Positions 13,922 through 25,755 of a stretch of 64,000 bases of DNA are shown here, piece by piece. Source of the stretch: Vitellaria paradoxa (Eukaryota > Streptophyta > Magnoliopsida > Ericales > Sapotaceae); the NCBI GenBank assembly GCA_019916065.1, contig CM034233.1:6330516-6394515 (forward strand). Reading direction: 5' to 3'. Each line of letters starts with the position of its first letter. Position 1 is the stretch's first letter. The notes below the pieces were generated by a model, which saw only the letters and a list, made by a program, of their open reading frames with translations, ran no database searches and was not told the origin of the DNA. The position numbers were made by a program, and so were the translations under genes.

Positions 13922-15603
13922 CGAATATTCTGAACTCTGCTTGTGTTTTGGTTGTTTTCAGATGATCTGGAGCTATTCAATTTGGTTTTTTTATTCTTTC
14001 TTTTTTCCTCTAGGGTTTTGATTTTAATGTTTGCTGCATAAGTTGTCAGTATTGTATATAGCTCTAAATTGGGCTCTAAATTGGGTCCTTGTTTCCCTAA
14101 ACTATCTTAGTGACGTAATGTGAATTAGCATGACTGTTCAGTTGCCCTAGCGATTAATATTTAGGGTTTTATTTTTCTGTCTTTTGTTCAACTATTTAGT
14201 ATGTGCTTGTTTGACTTTTGTATTTTAAGGATTGACGTCCAGTTGTCATTGGCCAATTTCAATTTCTTATGTCTTTTGATCAACAAGGTGCTGAACGACT
14301 GGTAATTTAATTGACCCTTAACATCATTATTTCATTTATCCCAGTGTACTGTTGTTCGCCTCAGTGTTTGTCGGCTTTTAATTTTATTGATTTTGTCTTT
14401 GTTAAGATTCAGTATCTGATTTGTTTGCAAAATTGGAGTGGTTCAATAGGCATTCTCAGTTCACCAATAAGAACTATTATAACCATTCCCCAGTGTTTCA
14501 AAACCATTTTTAATGATTTTAACTCTCTGGAGCAACCTGTACATTTTTTTGGAGCAACCTGATTGCCTAGCCTCACCTGCTGGAATATTTCCAACTGATA
14601 AACTTGTTGGGGGAAAGCTTTGGAAATATGATTGCATGCAGAGTAGGTTTTGCCGACCCCACCTAGTGGGAAAAGGCTTGGTTTGGTTTATGCAGAGTAG
14701 GTTTTGGTGGAGGGTGGTGAAGTCTAAATTGGAGTTACCTGAAATCATTACTATCCCCTGCGAACCAGGTTTAAGTGCCCGTGCTCCGGAACATGGTATA
14801 CTTAAATACCAATACACTAAATTTAATGATCCGGAAAAGATTATACATATGATATATTTTGATTAAAAAATTCTGAAAATAGTGAATTGATAATAAATTT
14901 TGTGACAATAACCAATAAGTTAAGTTTTGACAAAAGGATAATGTGTAAAAAATCCTATCAACCAAAAATTGCACTTAGTTTCATAAATATATACACTGTT
15001 TTATTTTCTTGATTAATTATTCTTTTGAAATTAAGTCACTTTTTTTATACCAAAACATTTTAATAATATGACGTCTCTATTAGAAGCTTATCTTCCCCTC
15101 CCCCCCATCGTACCTCATTTCAGAATGGAAATATACCGTGTTTCTGTTTTCGTTTCATGTACTGAAATGATCCACATTTGAGGTAACATTGGTCTAAATA
15201 TAGTAGCATGTGGGGGATTGGAGGGCTTCATTATAAATTTCTATACCCTATGCGAATGTTGTCCAAAAGAGATGGGATGGTTTTTTAAGGCAGACTTGGT
15301 TTGTGGTTGGTAATGTTGGGAATCTCCAATTTTGGTTGATGTTTGGTGTAAGTTGTGTGAAGTTGAAGGAGTTAATCCTGCTCTTACAATTATTATAGTG
15401 ACAAGGGGGTTGCTACGAGAGATTATTTTGAAAAATGAGGTCAAAGTTTTGGGGGTATTACTTCCTAACAGAATTAAAATGAATGAGGGACCGAGGAGTG
15501 AATGCATATGTGAGGTCTTCTATATGTTTTTCGCATATAGGCGATGGGTATAATGATGTATTGAAATGAGTTGTGGGTCACAAACTTATGTGGATTCATT
15601 CTT

Positions 15604-15623
15604 TTTTTTTTTTTTTTGGTAAG
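15604..15623 (-). mobile_element. Ultra-short poly(A) insertion with 17-bp target duplication
   Basis: Fourteen T followed by GGTAAG are bracketed by two identical copies of TATGTGGATTCATTCTT (15587-15603 and 15624-15640). Read on the minus strand the insert is CTTACC plus poly(A), as expected for an extremely 5'-truncated LINE or SINE product. It lies in the inferred leader intron. Confidence 0.75.
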
Positions 15624-17392
15624 TATGTGGATTCATTCTTTATTTGTAAAAGGGTTTGAATGTCCTAGGATCTTCTGAATTTTTTTTTTTTTGGGGGGGG
15701 GGGGGGGGAGGATGTTGCATTTTAGGACTCGTATCCTTGACAATTTGATTTAGAAATGGGAAATTTGTTCTAGTTGGTAGCGTTATATGTTAGCAGGATC
15801 AGGAATCAGTCAGTTATCTTATAATTCATGGTTTGTTGGGTAGAGTGTTGTGGTCTTTGATACTTTCTATGTTTAGCCTATAGTAGGTTTTTAAAGAAAC
15901 GTTTTGGATTTTATCCTATCTTGGTAGGGTGCTAGAGTTGTGAAATAAATTTAAAAAGAAAAAAATAAGTAAAATAAAGACCTGGTTTTTGGTGCCTTTG
16001 GATTTGATGTGGATTGTTTTGGGTACAGTAGGACTTTTGATGGGTATAGTAGGACTTTTGATGTGATTGAAGAATTCATTTTTATCCTTTTTGAATAATT
16101 GGTTTTGGGGCTAGGTCAATCCATCCTTGAACCAAATTTTGAATTTGGTATAATCTTTTTGAGTAAAAATTGGATGAGTAAAGATAATAGGTATTTTGTT
16201 TTGCATTTCCTCTAGTATACATCTGTTCCCTCTCTCTTTAATAGATGAAGATTTCTAAATATTATTGATGATACAATTCTATGAAAAAACTGGAGTATTC
16301 CTAAAATGTTGAATAGGGTAAGAATTGAGTATAACTTGTGCTAAGGGTGGACTCAGCATTTGTACTTTGTGGGGGCAAAATTACATTTTTAAGGTAAATA
16401 AATAGAGACGGAAGTAAAAATACAGTGGAGGCAAAAACTTAATAACAATTGGGCAAAAGTAAAATTTATAAGAAAAAGAGAAAAATCAGTAGGATGTTGG
16501 TGTAATTTCCAAGTCAGTTGGGGTTCCCTCCACTTGGCCCTTAGTCGGCTGCCCATGACTTGTATTGTATATGGTAGTGGGAAGATTTTCCTTCTGGTTA
16601 GTAAGATTAGGTGTTTAGTGGGATGCATCTCTTTGCTGATTCTCACTTCTACACTGTATTTTTTTTTTTTTAATTGTTATGGAACTTAATACTCTTTCTG
16701 CTATGCGGTCAATGTTCACGGACTGTAGAAACATAGTTGTATGTGTACAGGTATACAGAAATGCCACATAATGTCGTTTCAAAATTTTATCTGTTCTCTG
16801 AATCATAATAACATGGCGTTTTTAACATGTTTACATAACTTTTTATTTCACTAATAATTAACCTGATGAACTTGCAAGTCATATGTGGATCATGACTCCT
16901 GATGGGCTTGCAAGTTATATGTGGGTCACGACTTCCAACTACCAGCTCTTGGGCGGTATCCGCTTGATGCTCTTTCAATATAATTACTTGCTTATTAATT
17001 ACTTGTTTATTTATCCTAAAAAATTGACTACCAACTACCAAGTCTAATGTCTGCTTGTTCTTATTCATAATTCTTTATCTTGTTAATTGAGTTATTAGAT
17101 TCAGGTTGATTAATTAGACCTCATCAACTAAAGCATTTGTTGATTTCAAAATTGTGACCTCACAATAGTTCCATGTTGAAAGATATGTAATTGAAAACTT
17201 ATTATGCACTGTGCGTCTCCATCGAATCAATCACATAACTATGTGCTAATAAATTTAATTTCCACAATGGTAATTGTGTATTTTTCTTCCTCCTTAGAAA
17301 TGAAAAATAGTTGACTGCATACATTTTGGCCTGCAGTAGACACCATTATTGCAACTAAATAGTCATTTTTATATTGTAATGTTTTGCAGGAG

Positions 17393-17484
17393 ATGTAATT
17401 TTATGTGGTAATCCATGGTTTGTTAAGATGAAGGGTAGTGTATTAGGATGTTATAAAGGCATCTTCAATTACTGGAAGTCCTGA
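17393..17484 (+). promoter_or_regulatory. Cluster of upstream ORFs including minimal ATGTAA
   Basis: Directly after the probable acceptor come ATGTAA (17393-17398), then ATG TGG TAA, ATG GTT TGT TAA, and ATG at 17428 opening an 18-codon ORF (MKGSVLGCYKGIFNYWKS, stop at 17482-17484). An overlapping ATG TTA TAA lies inside the last one. All end before the main start at 17502. If this exon is in the mRNA, ribosomes meet at least five start codons first, which predicts repressed or conditional translation. Confidence 0.6.
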
Positions 17485-17501
17485 GTGGTGTGTGAAGCAT
17501 T

Positions 17502-20500
17502 ATGACGCTTGAGGACTTCTTTACCCTTACTGAGATGAAGGATGGGCTCACAGCTCCTGCTCGAGTTAAGGAGCTGGTCAATGTAATGCAGAAGGAAAAG
17601 GATAGTATTATTAAGAATGTTGGTGATGCGACAAGGCAGTGGTCTACTGTTGCAAGCACTATAGTAGCCACCAAGGACAAAGAATGCCTTGATCTTTTTA
17701 TTCAGTTAGATGGACTGTGGTTTATTGATAGGTGGATTAAGGATGCTCAAAAGTTTATTAATGACACAACCGGCAGCTTTGTGGAAGAGTCAATTGCTGC
17801 GTTACTACATGCACTTGAAAAGCTGCATATAGATTATGAGAAGTCAATATCTTGTGGAATCTGGATGACCGTCAAGAATCTCCTTGGGCACAGTTGTTCT
17901 CAAGTTCAGGATAGGGCTAAAGCTCTGTTTGATAGCTGGAAGCAAGACAGTGACACTGATGCAGCTCCCCAAGATATTGAGAAGGTTGGGGCATCCAACA
18001 CTGATGGGATAAAAGGAAGTGCAGACCTTGCTGGAGAAGGTGGACATTCAGAATGTTCTGCCAGGGATACTTTTCTTTTTGGAGAGGGCACTGATGAAGG
18101 AAAACATGTAAAACCGGCAACGGATGAAGTGAGGCAACTTATATGTGCAGATGTTTGTCAACCAGAGAAGGTTGTTGATGTTCAGACCCAAACATCTGAA
18201 AAAGAAAAGACTCTAGATCATGAAGTCATGAAAGATGAGTGTTCATCAGGTTGTGTGGATTCCTCCATCATGTCACAGCCTGTTAAAGAAACCTGTTCTA
18301 TGAGGGAAAAATCCCCTGTGAGTCATTCTGAAGGAACCAGATCAATTGAAACTTGCACTTCTATGTTCCTTAGCCAAGGCATTGAAGGAAAGTCGGATGT
18401 TTCCAAGTTAAATGAGTGTGCTGAAGAAGCAATACAGATGCCAAAAGTAACCAGTTTCCCCAACAAATCTGGCACAATTGGATCTGTTTCTGGTCCTGTG
18501 GAACCCAGGTCCCTGTTGAGTGGTGATGTTGCTAATTCTCGGGAATCTGTGACAAAACCTGACTTGCAGCATAATATTGATATCAAAGACAAAGATCATC
18601 TAAAAGGTTCATTCATTTGTGACTTGAAGGAGGTATTCTTGGAGGGGAAAAGGGAGATGGATGATGCTGGTTCTCCGCGTCATTGCAGAAATATGGCGAT
18701 GTTTCAAGACCGAGGTTATGATTGTAATACAGATGTTTCATTGGACTATTCTGGCGATAAGGGTAAACTGCGAAAACCAGAGGATCCAGATACTTCTTTC
18801 TCCATAGAAGATAGTGGAGCAATTGGCGGAGTTAAGGAGCATGCTAGTGACAAAATTGAGGATCTAGCAAATGATCCTAATTTTTTGAAGCCAGCAGTGG
18901 TTGCAAAACATCCTGGTGTGGTTGACAAGAAAAGGTCTGATTTAGAGCTGGACTATAGCTTGGTAGATGCTCTAGAGGTTGCTCGACAAGTAGCTATAGA
19001 AGTGGAGAGAGAAGTTGTGGATCACAGGGAGCCTAGTTGTAGCTCATCTGAGAAAAGATCAGAAGGTGGAATCAGGCAGCCTGGTAGCCCGGAGTCTATG
19101 CATGGTAAGGAAATTCAATCCATTGAGGTGGCATCTAAGGAGATGCCAACTGGACCAAATCTGTCTGCTGAGGCTTTACCAAAGGGGGAGGAGCTTTCAT
19201 GTAGTGTCAGCGATGTAGATCCTGAAACAGAGAATTGCTTACAAGATATGGAGTCCTCCCAGGTTACTGAGGTGGCACAAGAACCAGAATTTAATGCAGA
19301 GAAAGGACGTGGTGATTTTGATCTGAATCAAGAGGTTTGCTCCGAGGATGTGGAATGCCCAGTGAATCAAATCCCGTCCCTGATATCTGTGGTTTCTGCT
19401 TCAAGGGCTGCAGCAGCTCCTGGATTGCCTGTGGCCCCTCTGCAGTTTGAGGGTGCTCATGGTTGGAAAGGATCTGCTGCAACTAGTGCTTTCCGTCCAG
19501 CATCACCTCGAAGAACTTTTGAAGGTGACAAGGCCCTTGTCATCACGGAAAGCCATAACAGTTCTAAGCGGCGGCAGGACTGCCTTGATATTGATCTGAA
19601 TGTGTGTGAGGCTGCAGATGATAAAACTGCCGATCTAATTCCAGGGAAACAAATCCTGGTATTGCCTGGCCTTCCTTCTGGGGAATCATCGGTTGAAGCC
19701 AGTCCTAGAAGATCAGAGAGACTTGAGTTGGACCTTAATCGAATTAGTGATGATGGTGATGCTCCATCTGATTGGAGGACTGGAGGAAGGGTTTTAAAGC
19801 AAAGGAACGGCCATCATAGCCCATCTCGTTCCTCTTCATCATCATCAATGCAGCCTGCCTTGAGGAACATTGATTTGAATGACCAGCCATCTTTTTGCAA
19901 TGATTCTTCGAATCTGCAGCCTCATCTTGGTAAGTCGTCTTCACAACATTTCAATGCTTATGTAGGGCTCAAATCGGATGATTCTGTAATTTCTATTATG
20001 GGTACCAGAGTGGAGGTCCACAGAAAAGATTTTGTTGGTTCAACTCCATCCTTGCCAAATGGTAGGATTCTAGAGCCTACATTTGATGTTAATTTTACAA
20101 GAAGCGGTGGTGTTTTGGGGATGGGATCTACAGTGCCGTATGCACATCCTCCTGTTTTTGGTTACAATGGGATTACAACTGGTTCTACTTTCTCATCAGC
20201 CATGTATGGATCTGGTGGCCCCATCACTTACATGGTGGATTCGAAAGGAGCCCCTGTGGTACCTCAGATCATGGGTTCGGCATCTGCTCATCCAGCTGCC
20301 CACTCACGACCACCATTTGTTATGAATATGATTGGGGCAGCTCCAGGTTCAAATGGTGTTGCACCGTCGGGGGCTGGGCCTTTAAGGCCTAATTTTGATC
20401 TGAATTCTGGCTTGATAATTGAGCGGGGAAACAGGGATTCGGGGGGTTTGAGGCAGCTTTTCAATTCTGGCCCGAGCAGGTTAATGGATGAGCCCTTGAT

Positions 20501-20618
20501 GAGGGCCAACCCGCAAACCTCTTCAGGTTCCAGTGGTGTTGGAAAAAGGAAAGAACCAGACGGTGGGTGGGAATCCTACCCTTTCGGCTACAAACATCAG
20601 CAGCCACCATGGAGATAA
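17502..20618 (+). CDS. TFIIS N-terminal (LW) domain protein with repeated DLN motifs, 1038 aa
   Basis: A single uninterrupted ORF. It opens MTLEDFFTLTEMKDGLTAP, the conserved start of a plant family related to Arabidopsis At4g24200 and to the C-terminal part of SUO. Residues of about 30-150 form the TFIIS N-terminal helical domain (FIQLDGLWFIDRWI, then TVKNLLGHSCSQVQDRAKAL and W), which binds elongation-complex partners. The remaining 850 residues are hydrophilic, Ser/Glu/Asp-rich and probably disordered, with a Gly/Pro-rich tail. DLN tripeptides occur at 607, 698, 744, 791 and 966; the fourth, DLNDQP, fits the DLNxxP form of the EAR repression motif. There is no BAH domain upstream, unlike SUO, and no zinc ribbon, so it is not TFIIS itself. 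Probably a nuclear transcription or RNA-processing cofactor; precise function unknown. Confidence 0.85.
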   Translation: MTLEDFFTLTEMKDGLTAPARVKELVNVMQKEKDSIIKNVGDATRQWSTVASTIVATKDKECLDLFIQLDGLWFIDRWIKDAQKFINDTTGSFVEESIAALLHALEKLHIDYEKSISCGIWMTVKNLLGHSCSQVQDRAKALFDSWKQDSDTDAAPQDIEKVGASNTDGIKGSADLAGEGGHSECSARDTFLFGEGTDEGKHVKPATDEVRQLICADVCQPEKVVDVQTQTSEKEKTLDHEVMKDECSSGCVDSSIMSQPVKETCSMREKSPVSHSEGTRSIETCTSMFLSQGIEGKSDVSKLNECAEEAIQMPKVTSFPNKSGTIGSVSGPVEPRSLLSGDVANSRESVTKPDLQHNIDIKDKDHLKGSFICDLKEVFLEGKREMDDAGSPRHCRNMAMFQDRGYDCNTDVSLDYSGDKGKLRKPEDPDTSFSIEDSGAIGGVKEHASDKIEDLANDPNFLKPAVVAKHPGVVDKKRSDLELDYSLVDALEVARQVAIEVEREVVDHREPSCSSSEKRSEGGIRQPGSPESMHGKEIQSIEVASKEMPTGPNLSAEALPKGEELSCSVSDVDPETENCLQDMESSQVTEVAQEPEFNAEKGRGDFDLNQEVCSEDVECPVNQIPSLISVVSASRAAAAPGLPVAPLQFEGAHGWKGSAATSAFRPASPRRTFEGDKALVITESHNSSKRRQDCLDIDLNVCEAADDKTADLIPGKQILVLPGLPSGESSVEASPRRSERLELDLNRISDDGDAPSDWRTGGRVLKQRNGHHSPSRSSSSSSMQPALRNIDLNDQPSFCNDSSNLQPHLGKSSSQHFNAYVGLKSDDSVISIMGTRVEVHRKDFVGSTPSLPNGRILEPTFDVNFTRSGGVLGMGSTVPYAHPPVFGYNGITTGSTFSSAMYGSGGPITYMVDSKGAPVVPQIMGSASAHPAAHSRPPFVMNMIGAAPGSNGVAPSGAGPLRPNFDLNSGLIIERGNRDSGGLRQLFNSGPSRLMDEPLMRANPQTSSGSSGVGKRKEPDGGWESYPFGYKHQQPPWR

Positions 20619-21590
20619 AGAGTATTTTATATCTGGGCTTCCTCTCTTTGGGTCGGTTTAGGAACTAAACACAACTGACTGAAGTTTTCGTAGCCATAGA
20701 TGATCCAGAGAAGCTGAGTCTGAAAATTGTGGGAGTGGGAGTTGGAAGAACTGAATAAAACTGGGAAGTTGTGGATGTGATATGATTGATGAGTTGAATT
20801 GCCAAAGAAGGAAAGGAAATTTGGTTTATTGTTTCAAAACGGTTTATTTTCTAATTTTGGCTTTTCTACTGTTCCATAGAAAGCTTGTTAGAACATGTAG
20901 CTCTCCTAAATGTATGAAAATTTTTATAGAGAAATGGGTCTTTTTTTACCTTTTTTACCGCCTTCCTTCGTGCGGCTCATGGTAATTGATGGATATTTTT
21001 ACATAATAAGTGGGGATGGAAAAATATTTTAGTTGACAGGTACATTTTATGTTCTTCCTGTTTGTTGATTGTATTTAGATATAGCTTGTATAAGTAATGT
21101 ATTCCAATTTTTGTTATGTATTCCTTGTCATCATTGTTGTATTTTAGTTCAACTGTAAATGTCCTTCCTTAATGTAAGATTGTATACATGGATTGTGTTA
21201 TTAATGCATTCCAGTTTTTGTTGTTCCGCGTGTACATTGTAAAGGTATTTAGAGCATAATTAATGGATATTGCGCATTTTGTGGTTCGTTTTTGAATGCT
21301 AGTTGTTGTTGTTATTCTTGTTTTTGTTTCTTTTTTTTTTTTTTTAAATAAATCTTTCTTTTCAGGCTCAGGATTTTGAGCCAGCTGGATCTTATGTATA
21401 ACAATGAATACATTTGATTTTTGCTTTAAATTATTTTATCAATTTTCAATAATCTAAAAAGTTGGGATTAGGGGCTTGAATTTGCTTTTTAAATTCAAGT
21501 TTTTGAACTTCAATCTTATTCGTTGAAAAAATGTGCTCAAATCATGAGATATTATGCATAGTCTAAACGCTATCCTTTGAATTACTTTAA

Positions 21591-22050
21591 GTGTCATTTG
21601 GTTTATTTTTCTATTTTCTGTTTTTGTTTTCTATTTTATATTTTGAGCTCATTTTTCATTTTTTGTTTTTAAAAATAAGAAAAATAGTTAAAATTCATTT
21701 GGTTATTTGTGTTTTCAAAAATTATTTTCGAAAATAAAGGCCTCGTTTGGTTTGCAAATAAATTTCAAAAAAATTCTATAAATTTCTGTTAATTTTATAT
21801 CACATCAACTTTTTTTTTCACTGCACGCATTACGAACTCTCAATTTATCTCAATTTATCTCACTTCAAACTCACCAAAAAAATGAATTTACACATAAAAT
21901 GAAAAATAATAAATATTCATTTTGAGAGTTTTTAATAAAAAAATATCTCAAAATAAGGAAAATAGAGTATTTTCTGTTTTCTTGTTTTGAGATTTTTAAT
22001 ACAAAACAAAGATAGAAAACAAAAAACAGAAAAGTAAACCAAATGCCACC
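21591..22050. mobile_element. Hairpin MITE with internal second element
   Basis: The ends GTGTCATTTGGTTTA and the complement of TAAACCAAATGCCAC form an inverted repeat that continues for well over 60 bp (TTTTCTGTTTTYTGTTTTCTAT). The centre, starting GGCCTCGTTTGGTTTG near 21741, contains family C sequence in reverse and looks like a nested insertion. Related sequence makes up the core of the fold-back at 28601-29929 and half an element at about 57580-57830. Confidence 0.65.
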
Positions 22051-23238
22051 TTACCTGTTCACCTCATTTTGCTGAGTGAAAATGTCTATTTACTAATTAG
22101 GTTGGTTTTTTTTTTTTTTTTTTTTGGCTTTATAATTATAGATTTTAACCTATTATGTTAAAATACTTAAAATTCTTGTTAAGATTTTTATCTAACTAAT
22201 AAAATTATATTTTTAATATTTTTTAAATTAATAACATCAAATTCATTATTTAAAATTCATAAATACAAATGTAACCTAAATATATTTGCAAAAAATTTAT
22301 ATTTAATTTATCACACCTTTAATTTAATAAATTTAAAAATTATTGATAATCCTATATTAAATTATCGTTACAACGTTAAAGTAATAGAAATAATATTTTA
22401 ATAAATTATATGAATTTATTTTACATCAAATTAGAGAAAATAATGGGCATCTTTTCGGATTTAATGGTCTTTTTTTATTGTTTTGTATTTTGTTTAAATT
22501 ATTATCTCTATTAAAAATTTATTTTTTACTTCACTTCAAACAAAAAAATCTAATTTTACTAAAAATTTCTAATTTTAATACAAATTCATTTATTTGAATT
22601 ATTTTTTATTTGCTTATATTTTCTTATCCAACAAGCTAAAAGTATAAATTTAATTCTCTCTATCACGTCCCTTCCTCTCCCTTTTTCCTTTTAATTTTGC
22701 TTTTTCCTTTTATTTTTCTTCCTTAATTAAATTCCTTACCCTGGTCACCCAATGTTGACCCAATTGCATGTTGGCTTGCTATTTTCTATTAAATTAATAT
22801 TAGCTAGTAATTCTAGTTTAGTGAGTCCTTTCTTCGATAATGAACTATTGGCATCTGTCCAACATTTTGTTTGCGTGGACTAGAAGAAAAAGGGCTCAGT
22901 GGGAAGAGAATTGTTTTATGACAGAAGCAAAGAGATCAACTTCTGCATGGTGATCAATCTCTTTTAAATATACAACATAAACTCTGGTAATACAATATTG
23001 TTGAACTCTCATATCAATTTAAATAAATCATCATTTTCACGGAGGTAAATCCGCAAGAAGAGTATCGTATCATGAGATAAGTAAAGAGCTCAACCTCTTC
23101 CAAATATTTCTGACGATACAGTGTAGTTGGACTCTAGTGTCAATTTGAATGAAACACCTTTTTCGTAGAGATAAATCTTTGTCTGTTAGGCAAAATGATA
23201 ATAAATTATAAATTATGTCTTGGTAGAGCATGTATTTC

Positions 23239-23281
23239 ATTTTTTTTTGGGGGGGGGGGGGGGGGGAGGACAAGTGTAGGA
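23239..23281 (-). mobile_element. Short T(n)G(n) insertion with 10-bp direct repeats
   Basis: A T-run joined to a long G-run plus AGGACAAGTGTAGGA is bracketed by CATGTATTTC at 23229-23238 and 23282-23291. On the minus strand it reads as a short tag ending C(n)A(n), consistent with a truncated retroposed 3' end. Confidence 0.55.
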
Positions 23282-25534
23282 CATGTATTTCCATTACTAT
23301 GAAATTCATTAATGAAGTAATTACGGTGGGTTTACTGGTATTTTTTTTGTAGTGACAAATCATGCATTTGTTCCTAAGAAAAAGATTTTTTCTATTCTTA
23401 AGAGCCTCAAAAGGGCATGAAAACGTATGGGAATTGTCCATTCTTATGGGTCTCAAAAGGGCATGAAAACATAAGGGAACACTTGAATGGAAATGGAGTA
23501 TTGATGCAACTCCAGTTCTTTCGAAAATGGAAAGATATCAACTTGATTTGGTTCTGATTTCTCTATTTTTTAAAAAATAACAAATCAGGTTATACTCTTA
23601 TCTATATCAAATGGAACATACTTTTAATGATTTACATCCAAAAATTTATGCGATTTTACAATTCTTTCAAAATCATTGGATCATTTTCCTCCTTAGATAA
23701 TATCCTCCTCTCTTCCAGTCCATCTCGAAGAATAACTTGGACCACTTAATCACATTTTCATGTTCCAATTGAACACCAGCAGGCCAGGTTTGATGGTTTG
23801 TGAACCCCCCAATTTTTGGGGAGCAATTGCCGGTGCTTGACGATGCTAGTTCAAGCCTAAATGAGAATTGATGATACTAGTTCAAGCCTAAATGAGAAAT
23901 GATAACAAGCACTTCGCCAACATATAAATACTAACAGCATGGAAGCAGATCCAATTCCAAATGAAGATACTGAGGAAAAACTCCTCCAAATTATAAATAT
24001 TAGCATGGATTGCTCTTTTGATGATGATGCTGGGATTAAACAAGCCAACCCCCCCCCCCCCCCCCAAAAAAAAAAAGGAACTCAGGCAGCTATATATTAT
24101 CAAAAATATTCAAACACCACCCAGAAATCACAAGCCAAGAATTTGTTTCAGCTTGTCCTGAAGATTAAATGGTAGAACAAGAATTCCTACTGCACAATTC
24201 AATGAGTAAAAATCAGCTCTGTGCAACAATATCAGCAACAGTTAAATGTAGGTGATGACCCAGAAGATCAATAACACCAACGAAATCAGAGAGAACTTGA
24301 GCATCAGATTCATTCACTGCAAGGTCAGAGAACAGGCTATGAACGAATGCAGAACTGACATTCATTCTTTCCCTTGAGAATACATTTTCCAGTCTTCATA
24401 ACAAAGAGCAGACTTAACAATCAATCTCTTTTTCCTACCTTTTCTCCAGGATCAATCCATTAGAAATAATTTTCAAGTAATCCAAGCTGTTAACACTTGA
24501 CAAGATGGTCTGTTCACGATTGCTAATCTACTATAGCTACCAAATAGGAGTTACTGACAATAACTAGACCAACGTTATTGTAAATTACTAAAGAAGATAT
24601 TTCACAAATGCTAGGACAAGAATTCAAGCCCCCAACTCCGCCACTCAAAATCTTGAGCTCCAAGTGGAACACAATCTTATATTCAAAATAAAGAATGTAG
24701 GGCTTCATGGAAACGTTAATTTAAAAAAAAATAAAAAATAAAGCCCTAATCGGATGCATACCACAATGGGTCTTGACCCTTCAATGTAAACTTTTCTTTC
24801 CAACTTGACAAAGGTTCTTTTCAACTTTTTCCCACTCATGTATTTCCGGAATAGCTTTGAATCTCTACTCTGTCCTTTGACTGAGCTATTTGCTAAGAAC
24901 ACATTGGTTTCTTGCCCATCTGTATAATTGCAAACATCAACTGTCATCTTAACAGCCTTAAGGCCCTTAATGCTTTTGCCCACCAAGAAACTAGGCCAAC
25001 AAGAGAAATTGTGGCTTTTTCTTTCATACATTTTCCCAAATCCCAGGGTATTTCGAGCGAGTATAATAGCTGAAAACATCGTGTAATGCATGGATTACAA
25101 AACCTGCTCAACTAATGATATCGGAAGCATTGTCCTCTGCTGAAGTCAGCAATCCAAATGAACATAAATTAACAAGGAAAGCAGACACTCGTGCTTCAAA
25201 AATAGATGGCCAGTAAAGTAGGGCAGAAGGATGCAGAATAAATATTTATGGAAATATGCTCAAATAGCAAATGTGATTACACCATAAACCCAAAAGATTA
25301 TAAGCATGCCTTAACAATACAATAAGTCAATGGGAGTATGGAGAATAATATGCAAGAGTAGACTTAGCGCTAATCACTTCCCCGTATATGCAACTGACAG
25401 ACAATGAGAAACAAAGTAGCAGGTTGTATCCTCTTCTTATCATTGCCTTGCCGGGAGAGCACTCTGGTCCGTTTCCAAACTGGTAAAGTAGTAGTTCCCC
25501 TGCCTGAGGAGTCATAATTTAACTACAATCGGTA

Positions 25535-25755
25535 CAATTTGCAAGCATTGCACTAAAAATTAATCAGCCTAGAATTGAACGCCAGAAAAAAGGTTTACCC
25601 TTTTTACATGAAGCTTCGCTTACTGCTTTCAACATGCCAAAAGAATGGAACAACAAATTGCAAGCATTGCACAAAAGAATTGATCAATCTAGAATTACAC
25701 ACCACAAAATAGTTTACCCTTTCCAATAAAGCTTCTCTTACAGCATTCACCATGC
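25535..25755. repeat. Tandem duplication, two units of about 118 bp
   Basis: The block AATTTGCAAGCATTGCAC through TTYAMCATGCC occurs at about 25535-25638 and again at about 25653-25755 with scattered substitutions. Function unknown. Confidence 0.7.

Larger units (their letters stand above)
13200..17501 (+). promoter_or_regulatory. Probable transcribed leader of the TFIIS-domain gene, with a 5'-UTR intron
   Basis: A GC-richer block at about 13170-13528 looks like a first non-coding exon. It contains (AG)n at 13382-13418 and ends at a strong donor, TT|GTAAGT (13529). A good acceptor TTTTGCAG|G lies at 17388-17389, so the second leader exon would be 17390-17501. Other acceptors (TTCCGCAG near 13827, TTTTCAG near 13961) could define extra exons. 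A short ORF starts at 13431 (MVRCCCWC) and five more lie at 17393-17484. The exon structure is inferred from splice signals only. Confidence 0.5.

Noticed and set aside
24705..25091. 128-codon minus-strand ORF
   Set aside because: Lys/Arg-rich with a poly-Phe end from a T-run; no family recognised and no supporting signals.
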